From NCBI GenBank assembly GCA_001790315.1, contig MGCE01000131.1:1-10733 (forward strand): a stretch of DNA of 10,733 nt. Direction: 5' to 3'. The position numbers and the translations under genes were made by a program. Source of the stretch: Candidatus Rokubacteria bacterium RIFCSPLOWO2_02_FULL_72_37 (lineage in GTDB: Bacteria; Methylomirabilota; Methylomirabilia; Rokubacteriales; CSP1-6). The notes under the pieces are model-generated. The model ran no database searches. It was not told the origin of the DNA and saw nothing but the letters and a program-made list of their open reading frames with translations. Below are positions 6,939 through 10,733 of this stretch, one piece after another; position 1 is the first letter of the stretch; each line of letters opens with the position of its first letter.

Positions 6939-7580
6939 ATGCCGCTCCTGCCGGCGCTGACGCGCGAGCAGTGCCCCGCCGATCTCCTCCCGCTCTGGGA
7001 CGAGTGCGCGGCGCGGTACCCGCAGTTCCGCCACCTCTGGACGACCATGGCCAACTCGCCGACGATCTTCCGCCACATCTGGGGCGAGCTGCTCGAGCTC
7101 AAGCGCGTGAGCCCGGTCGCCGCGCGGCACTTCGAGATCGCGATCGTCGTCGTCTCGAACCTGAACCGCTGCCGCTACTGCGTGGCGCACCACACGCCCC
7201 TCGCCGCGGCCGCGGGCCTCGACGCGGCGCAGCTCGACGCGCTCGCCGGCGTCGCGCTCGGCCCGCTGCCGGAGGACTGGGACTTCCCCCCGCGCCCGGG
7301 CTTCTCGCGCGCGGACGGTCTCGTCGTCGACCTCGCGTACTTCCTCGCGTGGAGCGGCGTCTACGCGGCCACCGCGGACGTGCACCCGCGCGTCGTGCAG
7401 CGGCTCCGCCGGCGGCTCTTCGGCCTGCTCGCCGAGCACTTCTCGCCCAGGCAGCTCGAGGAGCTGGTGTGGCGCACCACCCAGTGCGTCGCGTTCAACT
7501 GGCACAACGACTTCTTCGAGCTCGACATCGAGCCCGAGGTCGCTCCTAGGCCCACGGCGGTGGCGCGCTCCACCGGTTGA
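6939..7580 (+). CDS. Carboxymuconolactone decarboxylase family protein, AhpD-like
   Basis: A 213-residue protein of the CMD/AhpD superfamily. E66, C78, C81 and H85 (in CRYCVAHH) reproduce the AhpD active-site spacing E-x11-C-x2-C-x3-H. It may therefore act as a thiol-disulfide or peroxidase-type redox enzyme rather than as a decarboxylase. The protein is longer than a minimal CMD domain, and its C-terminal half (about 125-195) looks like a second helical repeat without cysteine pairs. The ATG at 6939 follows AGGGG by 4 bp and lies 7 bp after the hydrolase stop, so it is in the sirtuin-hydrolase operon. Its last 35 bp overlap the 3' end of the nitroreductase gene on the other strand, leaving no room for an intergenic terminator. 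The substrate is unknown. Confidence 0.87.
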   Translation: MPLLPALTREQCPADLLPLWDECAARYPQFRHLWTTMANSPTIFRHIWGELLELKRVSPVAARHFEIAIVVVSNLNRCRYCVAHHTPLAAAAGLDAAQLDALAGVALGPLPEDWDFPPRPGFSRADGLVVDLAYFLAWSGVYAATADVHPRVVQRLRRRLFGLLAEHFSPRQLEELVWRTTQCVAFNWHNDFFELDIEPEVAPRPTAVARSTG

Positions 7581-8208
7581 GGAAGGTCGTCTCCGCCGTC
7601 GGCCGGCGCCGGGTGGCCCCGAAGCTCCCGCGCGGATAGCCGAGCGGGATGCAGAAGTGGAAAGTCACGTCCTTCGGGATCCCGAGCAGCGCGTACACGC
7701 GGTCCATCACCCTGGGATGGAGCGTCGTCGGGACCGAGCCGATGCCGAGCGCCCGCGCCGCGAGCATCAGGTTCTGTGCGGCCGGAATCACCGAGTTGGC
7801 CCACCCGGGCGGCTCCGCCAGGGCGAGCACGATGCACGGCGCGTCCTTCATCTCCTCCGCGAGCCCCGCCGCCGCCCGGTAGTTCTTCTCCTCGGGCGGG
7901 ATGTCCTCGGGCCGGGTCCAGCCCCGCTCCTCCAGCCGCTTGGCCCACCACGCCTCGCGGTAGAGCGCGCCGAACGCCAGGATGACGCCGCGGTCGGTGA
8001 GGGCCAGGAAGCGGGCGATCTGGCGGTTCCCGCCGTTCGGCGCCCGCACCGCCGCCTCGAGGCAGAGCCGGAGGTCGTCCATCGGGATCGCGTCGGGCCG
8101 GAAGCGCCGGATCGAGCGCTGGGTGAACATCGCCTCGCCGATCGGCATCGAGAGCCGCGCGGCGTCCGTCGGAATCGCAGTCGCGGGATGGTTCGGGCTC
8201 GCAGTCAC
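7546..8208 (-). CDS. Nitroreductase family FMN-dependent oxidoreductase
   Basis: A 220-residue nitroreductase-fold protein, a family that binds FMN and uses NAD(P)H to reduce nitro groups, quinones, flavins or related acceptors. The N-terminal FMN signature is FTQRSIRRFRPD (28-39), followed by AAVRAPNGGNRQIARFL (52-68), which contacts the flavin phosphate. The hydrophobic segment IPAAQNLMLAARALGIGSV (141-159) and the ending LGYPRGSFG (189-197) are also typical. I chose the GTG at 8208 because it forms a GTGA overlap with the amidase stop and is preceded by GAGGAG at 8221-8216 with a 7 bp gap. It is the last gene of the AtzG-like/amidase operon. The substrate cannot be told from sequence. Confidence 0.9.
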   Translation of the reverse strand: MTASPNHPATAIPTDAARLSMPIGEAMFTQRSIRRFRPDAIPMDDLRLCLEAAVRAPNGGNRQIARFLALTDRGVILAFGALYREAWWAKRLEERGWTRPEDIPPEEKNYRAAAGLAEEMKDAPCIVLALAEPPGWANSVIPAAQNLMLAARALGIGSVPTTLHPRVMDRVYALLGIPKDVTFHFCIPLGYPRGSFGATRRRPTAETTFLNRWSAPPPWA

Positions 8209-9611
8209 GAGATGACTCCTCGGGGGGTGAGAGGGGGTCGGCGGCGGTGCCAGGCGGTCGCCTGCTCGTAGGCATGGCCGACGCGCAGCACCGTCACCTC
8301 GTCGAAGGGCCGGCCGGCGAGCTGGAGCGAGAGCGGCAGCCCGCTCGCCGAGAACCCGCACGGCAGCGCGAGCGCCGGAAGCCCGGTCATGTTGAACGGC
8401 GCCATGTTGCTGCGCGCGAACGGGAAGCCGGGGTCGTGCACGGCCGCGAACGTCGGCGCCGGCTTCGGGGTCGTCGGCGTGGCGAGCACGTCGACGCGCC
8501 GGAGCACCGCGGCCATCGCGTCCGTGAGCCGGGCGCGGAGCCGCTGCGCCTGCACGTACTCGCTCGCGGTGACGAGCGCGCCGGCGAGCATCTTCTCCCG
8601 CAGCACCTCGCCGTAGAGGTCGGGGCGCTCGCGGAGGTCGCGCTCGTGATAGGCGAAGGCCTCGGCGAGCAGGATCGCCATGAACGCCCAGGCGTCCCAG
8701 ATGTGCGGGATCTCGACGTCCTCGACCACCGCGCCAAGCCCGCGGAGCGTGGCGAGCGCCTCCTCGAACGCGCGCGCGACCTCCGGGTCGAGCCCGTCGT
8801 GGAAGTAATCGCGCGGCACGCCCACCTTGAGCCCGCGGATCGGCTGTCCCAGGGCCGCGACGTAGTCGCCGACCGGCGCCCGGCTCGATGCCGGATCGGC
8901 CGGGTCGTGGCCGGCGAGCGCCTGCAGCAGGAGCGCCGTGTCCTCGACGGTGCGCGCCATCGGGCCCGTGTGGTCGAGCGTCCACGAGAGCGTGACCACC
9001 CCCGCGCGGCTCGTGCGCCCGTACGTGGGCTTGAGCCCCACGATGCCGCAGAACGCCGCGGGCCCGCGGATCGAGCCGCCCGTGTCCGAGCCGAGGGAGC
9101 CCGCCACGAGCCCGGCGGCGAGCGCCGCCCCGGAGCCGCTGGACGATCCGCCCGGGATGTGGTCGAGGCTCCACGGGTTCTTCGCCGGACGGAAGCGGTG
9201 GCCGGGGAACTGGATGCCGAACGCGAACTCGTGGGTGATCAGCTTCCCGAGCATCACGACGCCGGCCCGCGCGAGGCGCGCGACGCACGTGGCGTCGTGA
9301 TCGGGGACCCATTCGGCGAGCACGGCCGAGCCCGCGGTCGTCCGCACGCCGCGCGTCGCGTAGAGGTCCTTGTACGCCACGGGGACGCCGCCGAGCGGCC
9401 CCGCGTCCCCGCGGCGCAGCGCCGCCTCCGCCGCGCGCGCGTCGGCGAGGGCCTGGTCGGCCGTCAGCGTCACGAACGTCGACAGGACCGGGTCCAGCGC
9501 CTCGATCCGCTCGAGCTGCGCCCGGACCAGCTCGACCGGCGAGAGGTCGCGTCGCCGGAAGCGCGCGCCGAGCTCCCCGATCGTCGCGTACGCGAGCTCG
9601 TCAGCCGCCAT
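8205..9611 (-). CDS. Amidase signature family hydrolase
   Basis: A 468-residue serine amidase of the GatA/FAAH superfamily, hydrolysing amide bonds of unknown substrate. The catalytic triad is complete: K81 in VAYKDLY, the cis-serine S156 in GGSSSGSGAA, and the nucleophile S180 in GSDTGGSIRGPAAF. The spacings of 75 and 24 residues equal those of FAAH. The ending ALALPCGFSASGLPLSLQLAGRPFDE is family-typical. It could be mistaken for Glu-tRNA amidotransferase subunit A, but no gatB lies in the window, and the AtzG-like small partner upstream suggests a two-subunit hydrolase like the AtzE/AtzG pair. The ATG at 9611 overlaps the small gene by 11 bp, and the stop overlaps the nitroreductase GTG. 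Confidence 0.93.
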   Translation of the reverse strand: MAADELAYATIGELGARFRRRDLSPVELVRAQLERIEALDPVLSTFVTLTADQALADARAAEAALRRGDAGPLGGVPVAYKDLYATRGVRTTAGSAVLAEWVPDHDATCVARLARAGVVMLGKLITHEFAFGIQFPGHRFRPAKNPWSLDHIPGGSSSGSGAALAAGLVAGSLGSDTGGSIRGPAAFCGIVGLKPTYGRTSRAGVVTLSWTLDHTGPMARTVEDTALLLQALAGHDPADPASSRAPVGDYVAALGQPIRGLKVGVPRDYFHDGLDPEVARAFEEALATLRGLGAVVEDVEIPHIWDAWAFMAILLAEAFAYHERDLRERPDLYGEVLREKMLAGALVTASEYVQAQRLRARLTDAMAAVLRRVDVLATPTTPKPAPTFAAVHDPGFPFARSNMAPFNMTGLPALALPCGFSASGLPLSLQLAGRPFDEVTVLRVGHAYEQATAWHRRRPPLTPRGVIS

Positions 9612-9795
9612 CGCCGCCCCGCGCACCCGCCGCGGCGAACGTGACGGCCGGCTCGAGGGGTTTCTCCGCCCGCGTGTCCAGCGCGCGGACCGGCCCGAGC
9701 GCGTCGGCGAGAAGCCGCCGCACCAGCTCGAGCCGATCCTCGCGGATCTCCACACCCGCCGCCCGCATCCGCGCCCGCACCTCGTCCAGGGTCAT
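9601..9795 (-). CDS. GatC/AtzG-like small amidase-associated protein
   Basis: A 64-residue protein directly upstream of the amidase and overlapping it by 11 bp. It has a charged N-terminal helix region (about 1-33), a linker, and the motif PLEPAVTF (46-53). That motif recalls the EPA-x-F segment of GatC/AtzG-type small subunits, which wrap around their amidase and stabilise it. The rest is alanine- and glycine-rich, with a GARGGDGG tail. The start is well supported: AAGGAG at 9807-9802 lies 6 bp before the ATG at 9795. The assignment rests mainly on context, size and the short motif, since these proteins diverge quickly. It is probably the amidase's obligate partner and the first gene of this operon. 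Confidence 0.68.
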   Translation of the reverse strand: MTLDEVRARMRAAGVEIREDRLELVRRLLADALGPVRALDTRAEKPLEPAVTFAAAGARGGDGG

Positions 9796-9801
9796 CGCCG
9801 T

Positions 9802-9807
9802 CTCCTT
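9802..9807 (-). promoter_or_regulatory. Ribosome binding site of the AtzG-like gene
   Basis: AAGGAG on the minus strand, 6 bp before the ATG at 9795, is a near-perfect Shine-Dalgarno sequence. It is stronger than those of most other genes in the window and fixes the start of the small gene. Confidence 0.7.
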
Positions 9808-9822
9808 CCGGTGTCCACAGGG

Positions 9823-9851
9823 ACGCTACCCCGGCCGCTTCTCCCGCGCAA
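9823..9851 (-). promoter_or_regulatory. Candidate promoter of the AtzG-amidase-nitroreductase operon
   Basis: On the minus strand TTGCGC (9851-9846) and TAGCGT (9828-9823) are spaced by 17 bp, each matching the sigma-70 consensus at 3 of 6 positions. The expected start near 9816 would give a leader of about 20 bases that includes the AAGGAG ribosome binding site. Weak matches in GC-rich DNA arise by chance, so confidence is low. Confidence 0.3.
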
Positions 9852-9867
9852 CCCGCTGTGCGAGAAT
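9839..9867 (+). promoter_or_regulatory. Candidate promoter of the thioredoxin-like/cyclase operon
   Basis: TTCTCC (9839-9844) and GAGAAT (9862-9867) are separated by 17 bp and match the -35 and -10 consensus at 3 and 4 of 6 positions. The leader to the ATG at 9925 would be about 50 bases. It overlaps the candidate promoter of the divergent amidase operon. The rest of the 129 bp spacer (9796-9924) shows no other clear element. Confidence 0.27.
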
Positions 9868-9911
9868 GCGCGGTGCCCGGCCCGAGGAGGAAGCGTCGCG
9901 ACGGATCACAG

Positions 9912-9917
9912 AGGGAG
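9912..9917 (+). promoter_or_regulatory. Ribosome binding site of the thioredoxin-like gene
   Basis: AGGGAG, 7 bp before the ATG at 9925, supports that start over the upstream open frame, which runs antisense through the amidase and its small partner. Confidence 0.6.
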
Positions 9918-9924
9918 AGAGCCG

Positions 9925-10650
9925 ATGGAGCGCTCGCGCAGCGTGGTCACGCCCGAGAGGTTCGCCGCAGGGATGACGTTCGAGCAGTACGTCCGGTACG
10001 TCGGGACGCCCGAGAACCTCGCGCGCGAGGCCTCGCAGGGCGGCACGCGCCGCGACTGGAGCGGGTGGCTGCGTCAGGCGTACGAGCGCGCGCGTCTCAC
10101 CGAGGCGCAGACGGCGGCCATCCGCTGGCTGGCGGCGCAGCCCGGCGGCCCCGCGAAGGTCCTCGGGCTCGCCGAGGAGTGGTCGTCGGACTGCCGGCGT
10201 GACCTCCCGATGCTCGCGCGCCTGGCCGAAGCGGGGGGCCTGGAGCTCCGGATCTTCCGGCGTGACGGCCAGCGGTTCATGCGGAGCCAGACGCCGACGC
10301 TCGCCGAGTACCCCGACAGCAACGCCGACCTCATGGCCGAGCTGATGAACCTGAAGAACGGTCAGGCGTGGGCCTCGATCCCCGTCGCGGTCTTCTACAC
10401 GAAGGACCTCGAGCCGCTCTACCGCTACGTCGAGTATCCGGCGATCTACCACAAGGACCGCATCGTGGGGACGCTCCGCGCGCCGCGCCCGGGGGAGACC
10501 AGGGAGCAGACGCAGGCGCGCGGCGACCGCGCGTTCATGGCGATGCTCGAGAGCCCGTTCTTCCACGTCTGGGCGTGCGCGGGGATCGATCAGATCCTGA
10601 GCGCTCTCTACGAGCGGCTCGTCGTCGGCTCGCTGGAGGGCCAACCATGA
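9925..10650 (+). CDS. Thioredoxin-fold family protein with SxxC in place of CxxC
   Basis: A 241-residue cytosolic thioredoxin-fold protein, similar to the 'thioredoxin family protein' group (Thioredoxin_9-like). A helical N-terminal region (1-70) precedes the thioredoxin core. The active-site position reads EEWSSDCRRDLP (84-95). Relatives, as I recall them, have WCGDC or WCPDC, so the nucleophilic cysteine is serine here (S87) and only C90 remains. The cis-proline is P153 in SIPVAVF. The C-terminal half contains RYVEYPAIYHKDRI (167-180) and a helical end. With one cysteine it cannot form the usual internal disulfide, so a monothiol, peroxidase-like or non-redox binding role is more likely. 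The stop overlaps the ATG of the cyclase gene in ATGA, which implies a shared transcript. Confidence 0.75.
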   Translation: MERSRSVVTPERFAAGMTFEQYVRYVGTPENLAREASQGGTRRDWSGWLRQAYERARLTEAQTAAIRWLAAQPGGPAKVLGLAEEWSSDCRRDLPMLARLAEAGGLELRIFRRDGQRFMRSQTPTLAEYPDSNADLMAELMNLKNGQAWASIPVAVFYTKDLEPLYRYVEYPAIYHKDRIVGTLRAPRPGETREQTQARGDRAFMAMLESPFFHVWACAGIDQILSALYERLVVGSLEGQP

Positions 10651-10733
10651 CGCTTCCGACCCAGGCGCGCGTCGAGGGCTACTTCAAGGAGCTCAACAAC
10701 TGGGGGCGCTGGGGCGACGCCGATCAGCGCGGC
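10647..10733 (+). CDS. Cyclase family protein, N-terminus only (kynurenine-formamidase-like)
   Basis: Only 29 codons are visible before the window ends. The segment ELNNWGRWGDADQRG (residues 15-29) matches the conserved start of metal-dependent cyclase family proteins (PF04199), which typically read NWGRWGxDDxxGTLN. The family includes kynurenine formamidase and other hydrolases of amides, lactones and cyclic compounds. The HxGTHxD metal motif would lie beyond the window. The ATG at 10647 overlaps the stop of the thioredoxin-like gene by 4 bp. Confidence 0.75.
   Translation, partial: MTLPTQARVEGYFKELNNWGRWGDADQRG

Noticed and set aside
8209..9312. Long upstream extension of the nitroreductase frame suggesting a fusion protein
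   Set aside because: The extension is an alternate frame of the amidase. GAGGAG 7 bp before the GTG at 8208 marks the real start.
8247..9644. 465-codon open frame on the plus strand opposite the amidase
   Set aside because: It has low-complexity composition rich in Arg, Glu and His and no recognisable domain. The amidase with a complete triad lies on the other strand.
9884..9891. GAGGAGGA, a strong Shine-Dalgarno-like sequence in the divergent spacer
   Set aside because: No ATG, GTG or TTG with a continuing frame lies at the right distance, so it does not define a separate small gene.
1..10733. Search for tRNA, rRNA, CRISPR repeats, insertion sequences, attachment sites and intrinsic terminators
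   Set aside because: Nothing convincing was seen. There are no repeat-spacer arrays, no transposase motifs, no clear hairpin followed by a T-run, and no intergenic stretch longer than 129 bp.

Overview
The window is very GC-rich (by eye about 70% or more), densely coding, and has short or overlapping gene junctions throughout. It reads as chromosome of an uncultured GC-rich soil or sediment bacterium. A Rokubacteria/Methylomirabilota-type genome is my best guess from the mix of broad-specificity hydrolases and oxidoreductases. Actinobacteria or Chloroflexota remain possible, because several genes are of families best known there. No RNA gene, transposon, CRISPR array or phage gene was seen.

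Region 1 (1-4223, minus strand) looks like one six-gene transcription unit. In order of transcription it holds a protoglobin-like heme protein, MurB of peptidoglycan synthesis, a histidine phosphatase of the MSMEG_4193 type, a DUF3090 protein with a small Cys/His knuckle, a SCO1664-type protein with phosphatidylinositol-4-kinase-like motifs, and a 3-hydroxyisobutyrate-dehydrogenase-family reductase cut by the window edge. Phosphatase, DUF3090 and kinase-like protein form the trio of unknown function conserved in Actinobacteria. Its placement behind murB and a heme protein is the most interesting feature here.

Region 2 (4272-7580, plus strand) starts divergently from the globin across 48 bp. 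It holds a sirtuin, a large alpha/beta hydrolase (Abhydrolase_10 type) and an AhpD-like carboxymuconolactone decarboxylase family protein, separated by -1 and 7 bp. Its 3' end overlaps the convergent nitroreductase gene.

Region 3 (7546-9795, minus strand) is a GatC/AtzG-like small protein, an amidase-signature hydrolase and a nitroreductase, all overlapping. The amidase retains its full Lys-Ser-Ser triad.

Region 4 (9925-10733, plus strand) diverges from region 3 across 129 bp. It begins with a thioredoxin-fold protein whose CxxC is reduced to SxxC, followed by the start of a cyclase-family (kynurenine-formamidase-like) gene, cut by the window end. Regions 2-4 look like accessory catabolic and redox functions, while region 1 mixes cell-wall synthesis with uncharacterised signalling-like proteins.
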